This document shows positions 56,951-64,000 of a stretch of DNA of 64,000 nt, one piece after another; position 1 is the stretch's first letter, and each line of letters opens with the position of its first letter. The notes under the pieces were generated by a model. That model did no database searches. It was not told the DNA's origin and saw only the letters and a list, made by a program, of their open reading frames with translations. Both the position numbers and the translations under genes were made by a program. This DNA is from Allobosea lupini (GTDB taxonomy: Bacteria; Pseudomonadota; Alphaproteobacteria; Rhizobiales; Beijerinckiaceae): contig NZ_FOAN01000004.1 of NCBI RefSeq assembly GCF_900109525.1, positions 248,001 through 312,000 on the forward strand. Direction: 5' to 3'.

Positions 56951-57830
56951 CGCCATCATCGTCGGCGGCAGCTTCGCCGGCCTTTCCGCCGGATTGCAGC
57001 TGGCGCGGGCGCGCCGCCGCATCCTGGTGATCGACGAGGGGCAGCGGCGCAACCGCTTCTCCAGCCATTCGCATGGCTTCCTCGGCCAGGATGGGCGCGA
57101 GCCGGCGACGATCGTCGCCGAGGCGAAGGCGCAATTGCTCGCCTATCCGACCGTGGCTTGGCGCGATGCCAAGGCCGGCGAGGCGAAAGCCGAAAGAGAG
57201 GGGTTCAGAGTCACCGATTCCAGGGGAGGCGAGCACCAAGCGCGCCGCCTCCTGCTCGCGACTGGCGTGCGCGACGAACTGCCCGCGATCCCCGGCCTGA
57301 GGGAGCGCTGGGGCAAGAGCGTGCTGCATTGTCCCTATTGCGACGGTTATGAGCTCGGCGGCGGCAAGCTCGGCGTATTGGCGAGCGGTGCGTTCTCGGC
57401 CCTGAAGGCGGCGCTCGTCGCCGATTGGGGCGCGGTTACACTGTTCCTCAACGGCGAGGCCGAGCCGGACGCCGAGGCGACCGCCTTGCTGGAGCGGCGC
57501 GGCGTCGCGGTCGAGCGTGCCCGGATCGTGGCAGCCGAGGGCGACGGGACGGCGATGGCGGGCCTGCGCCTCGCCGACGGCCGGTTGGCGCCGATCAAGG
57601 CGCTGTTCATCGCCGCCGGCATCTGCCCGGCGAGCCCGCTGGCGGAAGAGCTCGGCTGCGCCTTCGATGACGGCCCGTTCGGTCCGCTGCTGCGCGTCGA
57701 CGGGATGAAGCAGACCAGCGTCACCGGCGTCTATGCGGCGGGCGATGCCGCGACCGCCCGGCACAGCGTCGCGCTCGCCGTTGCCGATGGCGTCGTCGCC
57801 GGGACCGGCCTGCACATGTCCCTGCTCTAG
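56925..57830 (+). CDS. Thioredoxin-reductase-like FAD/NAD(P) oxidoreductase
   Basis: 301 residues. The N-terminal FAD motif [20 protein letters not shown], the redox-active dithiol CPYC (136-139 in [14 protein letters not shown]) and the C-terminal [20 protein letters not shown] place it with low-molecular-weight thioredoxin-reductase-like enzymes. The NADPH loop is reduced: [17 protein letters not shown] lacks the usual GGGDSA motif, so cofactor or partner may differ from true TrxB. The gene overlaps the Rrf2 regulator and is surely controlled by it. An AhpF- or gliotoxin-reductase-like role is possible. Confidence 0.85.
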   Translation: MPSTTTPYDAIIVGGSFAGLSAGLQLARARRRILVIDEGQRRNRFSSHSHGFLGQDGREPATIVAEAKAQLLAYPTVAWRDAKAGEAKAEREGFRVTDSRGGEHQARRLLLATGVRDELPAIPGLRERWGKSVLHCPYCDGYELGGGKLGVLASGAFSALKAALVADWGAVTLFLNGEAEPDAEATALLERRGVAVERARIVAAEGDGTAMAGLRLADGRLAPIKALFIAAGICPASPLAEELGCAFDDGPFGPLLRVDGMKQTSVTGVYAAGDAATARHSVALAVADGVVAGTGLHMSLL

Positions 57831-57837
57831 AGGCGGG

Positions 57838-58173
57838 TCACGACTTCCGGCAGGCGTAGGGCATGAAGGTCGAGGACACCCCGGCGTTCATGCCCGCCAT
57901 CACCATGACATTAGCGAAGTTGAGCTCCTCGGCGCTGCGCGGACAGACATCGGGCGGGTTCTGGCAACCGGAAGCGATGAAGGCCTCGTTGCCGGCGACG
58001 AACTCTGGCCCGAGCCCCTTCCTGCCGATGCGCTTCAGCGCCTCGTCATAGGCGCTGCGCCAGCGCTCGCATTTCACCTGCGGCCAGTTTTCGGGCGCCT
58101 GAGCCCGGAGCGGGACGGCATCGGAAAGCGCCAGCAGCGTCCCGAGGGCGAGCGAGGCAAAGGCGGAGGTCAT
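57838..58173 (-). CDS. Small secreted hypothetical protein
   Basis: 111 residues from the ATG at 58173, giving a signal peptide MTSAFASLALGTLLALSDAV ending near RAQA; a frame from 58215 adds 14 residues. The mature part of about 85 residues has four cysteines (VKCERW, SGCQNPP, DVCPRS, YACRKS), suggesting two disulfides in the periplasm, and the motif NPPDVCPRSAEELNFANVMV. I do not recognise the family. It is convergent with the oxidoreductase gene, 7 bases apart. Confidence 0.7.
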   Translation of the reverse strand: MTSAFASLALGTLLALSDAVPLRAQAPENWPQVKCERWRSAYDEALKRIGRKGLGPEFVAGNEAFIASGCQNPPDVCPRSAEELNFANVMVMAGMNAGVSSTFMPYACRKS

Positions 58174-58245
58174 GAGGAGCTCTCGAAACTGTCGGTGCGA
58201 CCGCGCCATCCGCATGAACGCGCTTTGCGGCAGGAATAAAGCCGG

Positions 58246-59541
58246 TCACTCGGCTGCCGCTTCGGCCAAGACGATGCGCCGCTCGGTCGCCGCGCGGCCG
58301 AGCTGGTCCATGGCAAAACGATAGGCGCCGATCCCGCCGGAATCGATGTCGCCGCGCGCATAATTCTCGAGCACGCCGGCAAGGATGGCGTCGGCCTCGC
58401 GCTCCATCGCCGCCAGATCCCGCTCGTCCTCGGCCGTCCGCATCGCCGCGAGCAGGACGACGAGACGGCTGAGGTCCGCCATTGCCCGCTTGCGGCGCGA
58501 CGCGCTCTCGACGCCGAGCAGGCCGGCCGCGCCGGAGCCGAGCACGGAGAGCACCATCACGCCGAGATAGAACCAGTCGCCATAGCGCTCGAAGAAGGTC
58601 TCCTGCTCGCCGTCGATGAACGCGGCTGCTCCGGTATGCACCGCGAGCGGCGCGTCCTTGTCGGTCTCGGGCGTCTCCAGTCCCTGGATCGCCGGCAGGT
58701 CGGCGGCGAGCGTGACGCGCAACGACAGGATCGCGCTGACGAGCTCGCCGACCCTGGCATCGTCGAGGGATTGCGCCGCCATCAGGCGCGAGGTGATCGA
58801 GATGCTCGGCAGGTTTTCGGCCGGCACTGGCGGATCACCACCGAGCGCGCCGCGGACGATCTCGCCGCTCTCGATGGCACGGTTGCGGGCGGCGAGCGCA
58901 TCGGCCTCGCGGATCGGGATGATGGTCGGGCTCTCGCCGAAGGCCCGGTGCAGGCGCGCGCCGACTTCGGTGACGACGCGGGCATTCAGCACGTTGACGG
59001 CGAAGAGCACGTCGATATGGCCATCGGCGATAGCGGCGGAGACGTCCTCGGGCCCGAGCGGGACGATCGTCACCGCCTCCGGCGAGACCTCGTATTGCGA
59101 CAGCACGAGCTTCAGGAGATCGAGATTGCCTGATGGCGCCCGCACCACGCCGATGCGCTTGCCGCGCAGTCCTGAGATGCGGTCGGTGCCGAGATCCTTG
59201 GAGCCGATGAAGAAAGGGAAGGAGCGGCGGGTGATCAGCGCCGTATCGGCCTTGGCCGGCAGCGCGACATCGGGGCGGACGATGGCGAGATCGACCGTGC
59301 CGGCGTCGATCTTCAAGGCGCTCTCGGCCGAGCCCTCGGTCAGGACGAGCCGCAGGCGCACCGGCTTCTTCTCGCGGCTGAGGCCCTGGACGAGGGCCGC
59401 GGCAAGCCTGGCATCGTCGGAGCCGAGCGGGCCGACCGCGAGCTTCAGCGTCCGTGGCTGGGTCCACATGTAGACGCCAAGCGCAACGAGACCGGCCATC
59501 AGCAGGAGCGCCGCCAGACCTGCAAAGAAACGCCGCCCCAT
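58246..59541 (-). CDS. TAXI family TRAP transporter solute-binding protein, membrane anchored
   Basis: 431 residues. An uncleaved N-terminal anchor (FAGLAALLLMAGLVALGVYM) precedes a TAXI binding fold: LKLAVGPLGSDDARLAAALV, VDLAIVRPDVALPAKADTAL and GLRGKRIGVVRAPSGNLDLL. A second membrane segment (WFYLGVMVLSVLGSGAAGLL) lies near residue 335 and is followed by a helical, charged C-terminal tail of about 80 residues probably in the cytoplasm. No TRAP permease gene is nearby. It may act as a sensor or anchored receptor rather than a normal importer subunit (inference). Confidence 0.85.
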   Translation of the reverse strand: MGRRFFAGLAALLLMAGLVALGVYMWTQPRTLKLAVGPLGSDDARLAAALVQGLSREKKPVRLRLVLTEGSAESALKIDAGTVDLAIVRPDVALPAKADTALITRRSFPFFIGSKDLGTDRISGLRGKRIGVVRAPSGNLDLLKLVLSQYEVSPEAVTIVPLGPEDVSAAIADGHIDVLFAVNVLNARVVTEVGARLHRAFGESPTIIPIREADALAARNRAIESGEIVRGALGGDPPVPAENLPSISITSRLMAAQSLDDARVGELVSAILSLRVTLAADLPAIQGLETPETDKDAPLAVHTGAAAFIDGEQETFFERYGDWFYLGVMVLSVLGSGAAGLLGVESASRRKRAMADLSRLVVLLAAMRTAEDERDLAAMEREADAILAGVLENYARGDIDSGGIGAYRFAMDQLGRAATERRIVLAEAAAE

Positions 59542-59629
59542 TCGTCGTCCGCTCTCGCCCCCATGCTTCGCTTTCGACCGGCATCATGTCACGAGTGCGG
59601 TGGGAAGGGCTATGTGCTAGAGCGCCCGA

Positions 59630-60328
59630 ATGACACATGGCGACGCCTTTCCGATCAAGATCTGCGGCCTCTCGACTCCGGAGACGCTGGAGGCGGCGCT
59701 TGCCGCCGGCGCTGACATGATCGGTCTCAACTTCCACCCGAAGAGCCCGCGATACGTCACGCCGCAGCGCGCCGCCGAACTCGCCGACCAGGCCCGCGGC
59801 CGGACCGGGATCGTCGCGCTGGTCGTCGACTACACGCCGGAGCAGGCGGCCGAGCTGGTGCGGATCGTGCGGCCGGACTGGATGCAATTGCACGGCAAGG
59901 AGACGCCGGAGCAGGTCGCCGCGATCAAGGCCGCGACCGGCCTGCCGGTGATGAAGGCGCTCGGCGTCGCCACGGCTGCCGATCTCGACCAGGTCGCGCT
60001 GTATCATGGCGTCGCCGACGCCATCCTGCTCGATGCCAAGCCGCCCAAGGATGCCGCCTATCCCGGCGGCCATGGCAAGCCCTTCGACTGGAATCTGGTC
60101 GCCGGGCTCGACCCGGCTCTCGCCTTCATGTTATCGGGCGGCCTCGACCCGGCCAATGTGTCGCAGGCCATCGGCGTCGTCCGACCTGCGGGCGTCGACG
60201 TATCATCGGGGGTCGAGCGCGCTCCGGGTGTCAAGGATATCGGGCGGATCTCGGAATTCGTCAGGGCGGCCCGCGCGGCGGCCAAGGCTTTGAATGACGA
60301 CCAGTTGAAGAAGGCAGGCCAGGCATGA
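59630..60328 (+). CDS. trpF: Phosphoribosylanthranilate isomerase
   Basis: 232 residues of the TIM-barrel TrpF family. [20 protein letters not shown] carries the catalytic cysteine (KICG), [14 protein letters not shown] binds phosphate, and [18 protein letters not shown] with [19 protein letters not shown] complete the active site, including the catalytic aspartate in GVDVSSG. It catalyses the Amadori rearrangement in tryptophan synthesis. The stop overlaps the trpB start (ATGA). Confidence 0.95.
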   Translation: MTHGDAFPIKICGLSTPETLEAALAAGADMIGLNFHPKSPRYVTPQRAAELADQARGRTGIVALVVDYTPEQAAELVRIVRPDWMQLHGKETPEQVAAIKAATGLPVMKALGVATAADLDQVALYHGVADAILLDAKPPKDAAYPGGHGKPFDWNLVAGLDPALAFMLSGGLDPANVSQAIGVVRPAGVDVSSGVERAPGVKDIGRISEFVRAARAAAKALNDDQLKKAGQA

Positions 60329-61542
60329 ACGCGCCGCACGCACGCAACAGCTTCCGGAACGGCCCGGACGAGAACGGCCGCTTCGGCCAGTTCGGCGGCC
60401 GCTTCGTCGCCGAGACGCTGATGCCGCTGATCCTCGAGCTGGAGCAGGCCTACAATGCCGCCAAGGTCGATCCCGCCTACCAGGCAGAGATGGCGAGCGG
60501 GCTGAAGCATTATGTCGGCCGGCCCTCGCCGCTCTATCTCGCCGAGCGGCTCACCGACCATTTCGGCGGCGCCAAGGTCTACTTGAAGCGCGAGGAGCTG
60601 AACCACACCGGCTCGCACAAGGTGAACAATGTGCTCGGCCAGATCCTGCTCGCCCGGCGCATGGGCAAGAAGCGGATCATCGCCGAAACCGGCGCCGGCC
60701 AGCATGGCGTCGCCACCGCGACGCTCTGCGCCCGCTATGGCCTCGAATGCATCGTCTACATGGGCGCGGTCGACGTCGCACGGCAGGCTCCGAACGTCTT
60801 CCGCATGCAGATGCTGGGCGCGACGGTGGTGCCGGTCGAATCCGGCACCAAGACGCTGAAGGACGCGATGAACGAGGCACTGCGCGACTGGGTGACCAAT
60901 GTCGGCACGACCTTCTACTGCATCGGCACGGTCGCAGGCCCGCACCCCTATCCGGCGATGGTGCGCGACTTCCAGTCGATCATCGGCAAGGAGACGCGCG
61001 AGCAGATGCTGGAGGCGGAAGGCCGCCTGCCGGATTCGCTCGTCGCCTGCATCGGCGGCGGCTCGAATGCGATGGGGCTGTTCCATCCCTTCCTCGACGA
61101 CACCAGCGTCGAGATCTACGGCGTCGAGGCCGCCGGCCACGGCATCCCCTCCGGGCTGCATGCGGCCTCGCTGACCGGCGGGCGCCCGGGCGTGCTGCAC
61201 GGCAACCGAACCTATCTCCTGATGAACGAGGACGGGCAGATCAACGACGCCCATTCGATCTCGGCCGGGCTCGACTATCCCGGCATCGGCCCGGAGCATT
61301 CCTGGCTGCACGATATCGGCCGCGCCACCTATCTCTCGGCGACGGACGAGGAGGCGCTCGAGGCTTTCCAGCTGATCTCGAAGCTCGAAGGCATCATCCC
61401 GGCGCTGGAATCGGCGCATGCGCTCGCCCGTGTCGCCGAGCTCGCTCCGAAGAAGCCCAAGGACCATCTGATGGTCGTCAACCTCTCCGGCCGCGGCGAC
61501 AAGGACATCCCGCAGGTCGCGGAGATTCTGGCGGCGCGATGA
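60325..61542 (+). CDS. trpB: Tryptophan synthase beta chain
   Basis: 405 residues. The PLP lysine is Lys99 in [53 protein letters not shown] and the N-terminal [17 protein letters not shown] are invariant blocks. It converts indole and serine to tryptophan. It is coupled to trpF by an ATGA overlap. trpA, the usual third gene, does not follow: the next gene encodes a SIMPL-domain protein. Confidence 0.97.
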   Translation: MNAPHARNSFRNGPDENGRFGQFGGRFVAETLMPLILELEQAYNAAKVDPAYQAEMASGLKHYVGRPSPLYLAERLTDHFGGAKVYLKREELNHTGSHKVNNVLGQILLARRMGKKRIIAETGAGQHGVATATLCARYGLECIVYMGAVDVARQAPNVFRMQMLGATVVPVESGTKTLKDAMNEALRDWVTNVGTTFYCIGTVAGPHPYPAMVRDFQSIIGKETREQMLEAEGRLPDSLVACIGGGSNAMGLFHPFLDDTSVEIYGVEAAGHGIPSGLHAASLTGGRPGVLHGNRTYLLMNEDGQINDAHSISAGLDYPGIGPEHSWLHDIGRATYLSATDEEALEAFQLISKLEGIIPALESAHALARVAELAPKKPKDHLMVVNLSGRGDKDIPQVAEILAAR

Positions 61543-61637
61543 GCGTGTCGTCCTGATGCTGCCCCAATAGGTTGCGCATGGTCGCCCGGCAGGAGCGGTC
61601 TCCGCTTCTGCGGACCATTCCTCAGCGAAGGACGACC

Positions 61638-62375
61638 ATGTCGAAGACCAAGAAGGCCCTGCTCATCGCCGCGCTCGCGGCGTTTTCCGCTCCCGTGCAC
61701 GCCCAGACCGCTGGGCCGCTCGCGCCGGCGGAAGGCATCGTGATCCAGACCACCGGCGAAGTCAGGGTGAAGCCTGATCTCGCCACGGTCCATGCCGGCG
61801 TGGTCAGCGAGGGCAAGACCGCCGCGGAAGCGCTGTCGAAGAACACGCCGGCGCTGGCCAGGCTGATCGAGGCGGTGAAGGCCGCCGGCGTCGCCCAGGG
61901 CGATCTTTCGACCTCGCAGATCGCGCTGACGCCGCGGATGACGCAGCCCTCCGCCTCCTCCTCGCCGCAGGCGCGCGCGCCGAAGATCGACGGCTACGAG
62001 GCGCGCACCGGCATCACCGTGATCGTGCGCGACCTCGCCAAGTCCGGCCCGCTGATCGATGCGCTGGTTGCCGCCGGCGCCAACGACATGTCGGGCATCA
62101 GCTTCGGCCTCGCCGACGAGGACAAGGCCAAGGACCAGGCCCGCGACAAGGCGGCCGAAGCGGCGCGCACCCGGGCCGAGATCTATGCCAAGCGCCTTGG
62201 CGTGAAAGTGGGCGAGCTCGTCTCGATCGTCGAGGCGGAGGCCGAGCCGCCGGTACGGCCGATGGGCGATACACGCGCCTATCGCATGGCCGCCGGTGCC
62301 GCACCGGTCCAGGTCGAGCCGGGCGAGGTCACCGTCAGCGCTGCGTTGCGCACGGTCTGGCGCATCGAGAAGTAA
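61638..62375 (+). CDS. SIMPL domain (DUF541) periplasmic protein
   Basis: 245 residues from the ATG at 61638 (GAAGGA upstream); the open frame begins at 61572. A signal peptide ends near AFSAPVHA-Q. The SIMPL domain shows IVIQTTGEVRVKPDLATVHA and GYEARTGITVIVRDLAKSGP, with the C-terminal EVTVSAALRTVWRIEK. Family members such as BP26/OMP28 form large periplasmic rings and are linked with oxidative stress. It is convergent with the aldo/keto reductase, 3 bases apart. Confidence 0.9.
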   Translation: MSKTKKALLIAALAAFSAPVHAQTAGPLAPAEGIVIQTTGEVRVKPDLATVHAGVVSEGKTAAEALSKNTPALARLIEAVKAAGVAQGDLSTSQIALTPRMTQPSASSSPQARAPKIDGYEARTGITVIVRDLAKSGPLIDALVAAGANDMSGISFGLADEDKAKDQARDKAAEAARTRAEIYAKRLGVKVGELVSIVEAEAEPPVRPMGDTRAYRMAAGAAPVQVEPGEVTVSAALRTVWRIEK

Positions 62376-62378
62376 AGA

Positions 62379-63227
62379 CTACAGCATCGGCAGCCCGCGC
62401 GGTTTCGGACCGCGCGGGAACGCGGCGTCGAGCCGGGCGATGTCCTCGGCGCCGAGCCGAAGCCCGAGCGCGCCGGCATTGTCCTGCGCATGGCTGGGCT
62501 TGGCCGCTTTCGGGATTGCGAAGACGCCGGAGCTGCGCGTCAGGAAGGCGAGCGCGACCTGGCGCGGGCTCGCGCCGTGGGCCGCGGCGATCTCAGCGAG
62601 CACCTTGCCTTGCGCCGAGCCCCCTTGCGGAAAATCATCCTGCCCGAACGGGCTGTAGGCGGTGACCGCGACGCCGTTGCGCTCGCACCAGGGCATCACC
62701 GCGTGTTCGATCGCCCGTTCGCGCAGGTGGTAGAGCACCTGGTTGCAGGCGATCCTGCCGGGGCCGACGACACGCAGCGCTTCGTCGAGATCGCCGACAT
62801 CGAAATTGCTGACGCCCCAGGACATGATCTTGCCCTCGGCGCGAAGCTCCTCGAACGCGGCAAAAGTCTCGGCCAGCGGATAGGAGCCGCGCCAGTGCAA
62901 GAGATAGCAGTCGAGCCGGTCGGTCCGCAGCCGGCGCAGCGACTGCTCGCACGCCCTGCGCGTGCCGGCTTTCGAGGCGTTATGGGGCAGCACCTTCGAG
63001 ACCAGGAAGACCTCGTCGCGCCGGCCGGCGAGCGCTTCGCCGGTGATCTGCTCGGCAAGGCCATCGCCATACATCTCGGCCGTGTCGATATGGGAGAGGC
63101 CGAGATCGAGCCCGCTCCGCAGCGCCGCGATCGCCTCGCTTCGCGGGGCGCGCTCGATGTTCCAGGTGCCCTGGCCGATCCGCGAGACCGCCGGACCGCC
63201 CTTGCCGAACGTTTGCTGTGCCGTCAT
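62379..63227 (-). CDS. Aldo/keto reductase
   Basis: 282 residues, a short-form aldo/keto reductase. RIGQGTWNIERAPRSEAIAA begins the barrel; the tetrad is Asp and Tyr in HIDTAEMYGDG, Lys in FLVSKVLPHN and His in CYLLHWRGSYPLAET. AIPKAAKPSHAQDNAGAL is the cofactor-phosphate loop. It differs clearly from the reductase at 51920. Substrate unknown. Confidence 0.93.
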   Translation of the reverse strand: MTAQQTFGKGGPAVSRIGQGTWNIERAPRSEAIAALRSGLDLGLSHIDTAEMYGDGLAEQITGEALAGRRDEVFLVSKVLPHNASKAGTRRACEQSLRRLRTDRLDCYLLHWRGSYPLAETFAAFEELRAEGKIMSWGVSNFDVGDLDEALRVVGPGRIACNQVLYHLRERAIEHAVMPWCERNGVAVTAYSPFGQDDFPQGGSAQGKVLAEIAAAHGASPRQVALAFLTRSSGVFAIPKAAKPSHAQDNAGALGLRLGAEDIARLDAAFPRGPKPRGLPML

Positions 63228-63335
63228 GCGCGCGATCCTAGCGGCGCTGCGCGGACAAGGCCATGGCGGCGAGCGTCTTGCCGTCGCGCGAGCAAGCTGC
63301 GATCCAATAGGCAGGTCGCGGCTGGGGAGTTGGTC

Positions 63336-64000
63336 ATGCGCAGGATCATTGCAGCGCTGGCTTCGGCTGGGCTGGCCGCCATGCTAGCCGTTACCTCGGC
63401 GGCGGCTGAAACGGTCGAGGCCCTGCAGGCGCGCATCGACGACCGGCAGATCGCGGTTTACCTCCACAAGCCAGACGGACCCGGTCCCTTCCCCGTCCTG
63501 GTGCTGTCGCATGGCAGCCCACGCGATGCGGCGGGACGGGCAGAGTTCGGCAAGGGCACGCTCGCCGCGGTCGCCCGCCATTTCACGGCGCGCGGCGTCA
63601 TGGTCGCGGTGCCGATCCGGCGCGGCTACGGCACGGACGGCGGCGCCTGGGCCGAGGGCTACGGCGCCTGCGATCGGGCCGAGTTCCATCGCGCCGGTTT
63701 GACCAGCGCCCGCGACATCCGCGCGGCGCTCGATGCGGTGCTGTCCCGGCCGGATGCCGATCAGCGCCGCGTCGTGCTGATGGGGGTGTCAGCCGGTGGC
63801 TGGGGCTCGCTCGCGGCTGCCTCGCAATCCGTCCCCGGCCTGCTCGGCGTGGTCAACTTCGCGGGGGGACGCGGCTCGCTGAAGGCCGGCGAGGTCTGCT
63901 CGCCTGACGCGCTGGTCTCGGCTGCCGGCCGCTATGGCAGCGGCTCACGCGTGCCGCAGCTCTGGCTCTACAGCAGCAATGACCGCTTCTTCGGACCGGA
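63336..64000 (+). CDS. Secreted alpha/beta hydrolase, 3' end outside window
   Basis: An open frame from the ATG at 63336 (GGGAG upstream) runs to the window end, 221 codons. The N-terminus MRRIIAALASAGLAAMLAVT with SAAA-E is a signal peptide. FPVLVLSHGSPRDAAGRAEF contains the oxyanion HG motif, and VVLMGVSAGGWGSLAA holds the nucleophile elbow GVSAGG. WLYSSNDRFFGP near the edge probably carries the acid residue. It resembles dienelactone-hydrolase-type enzymes. The catalytic histidine lies outside the window. Confidence 0.85.
   Translation, partial: MRRIIAALASAGLAAMLAVTSAAAETVEALQARIDDRQIAVYLHKPDGPGPFPVLVLSHGSPRDAAGRAEFGKGTLAAVARHFTARGVMVAVPIRRGYGTDGGAWAEGYGACDRAEFHRAGLTSARDIRAALDAVLSRPDADQRRVVLMGVSAGGWGSLAAASQSVPGLLGVVNFAGGRGSLKAGEVCSPDALVSAAGRYGSGSRVPQLWLYSSNDRFFGP

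Overview
The window is GC-rich, densely coded chromosomal DNA of an alphaproteobacterium. The gene content fits the order Hyphomicrobiales (Rhizobiales), and the family Boseaceae is a reasonable guess. The markers used are AddA/AddB recombination genes, a TIGR02300 (FYDLN acid) gene beside tRNA-Ala, many periplasmic-binding-protein importers and Rhizobiales-style intergenic palindromes. The genus is inference only. I see no rRNA, CRISPR array, insertion sequence or prophage.

Layout. 0-12 kb: housekeeping and repair (polA, an iodotyrosine-deiodinase-like flavoprotein, a MurU-like nucleotidyltransferase, addB-addA, a RidA protein). 12-16.7 kb: a TetR gene divergent from a catabolic operon (cyclase, BKACE/Kce enzyme, SMP-30 lactonase, orphan binding protein). 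16.7-20.8 kb: a sulfonate-type operon (LLM flavin monooxygenase, ssuA, ssuC, ssuB). 20.8-27 kb: an AT-richer spacer, a tiny lipoprotein, tRNA-Ala(GGC) with promoter and terminator, TIGR02300, cmk, a DUF1194 VWA protein and two transporters. 27-33.5 kb: a class II amidotransferase, hrpB, a PBP1A, DoxX, trxA. 33.7-39.6 kb: an M20 carbamoylase-type hydrolase divergent from a sugar ABC importer and a Gfo/Idh/MocA dehydrogenase.

39.7-47.2 kb is the most interesting part: a MarR/NicR-like regulator, a nadC-type phosphoribosyltransferase in an operon with a single-polypeptide fusion of PhnN (ribose-1,5-bisphosphate kinase) and an AMP/thymidine-phosphorylase-type enzyme, and, divergently, a 6-hydroxynicotinate-reductase-like gene with UPF0280 and two tandem DUF1185 genes. 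Similar palindromes lie before the regulator and in the divergent promoter region. I propose, as inference, a PRPP-recycling cycle that decarboxylates quinolinate to nicotinate by way of nicotinate mononucleotide and feeds nicotinate catabolism.

47.2-50.5 kb: a xylFHG-type importer with an 18-bp operator candidate. 50.5-54.4 kb: a periplasmic ClpP-fold protein, an aldo/keto reductase, and a pair made of a zincin-like protein and a peptidoglycan-binding-like protein. 54.4-64 kb: typA, an Rrf2 regulator with a long perfect palindrome over its start codon, a thioredoxin-reductase-like enzyme, a TAXI binding protein, trpF-trpB, a SIMPL-domain protein, an aldo/keto reductase and a truncated alpha/beta hydrolase. 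All names come from reading motifs; no database search was run.
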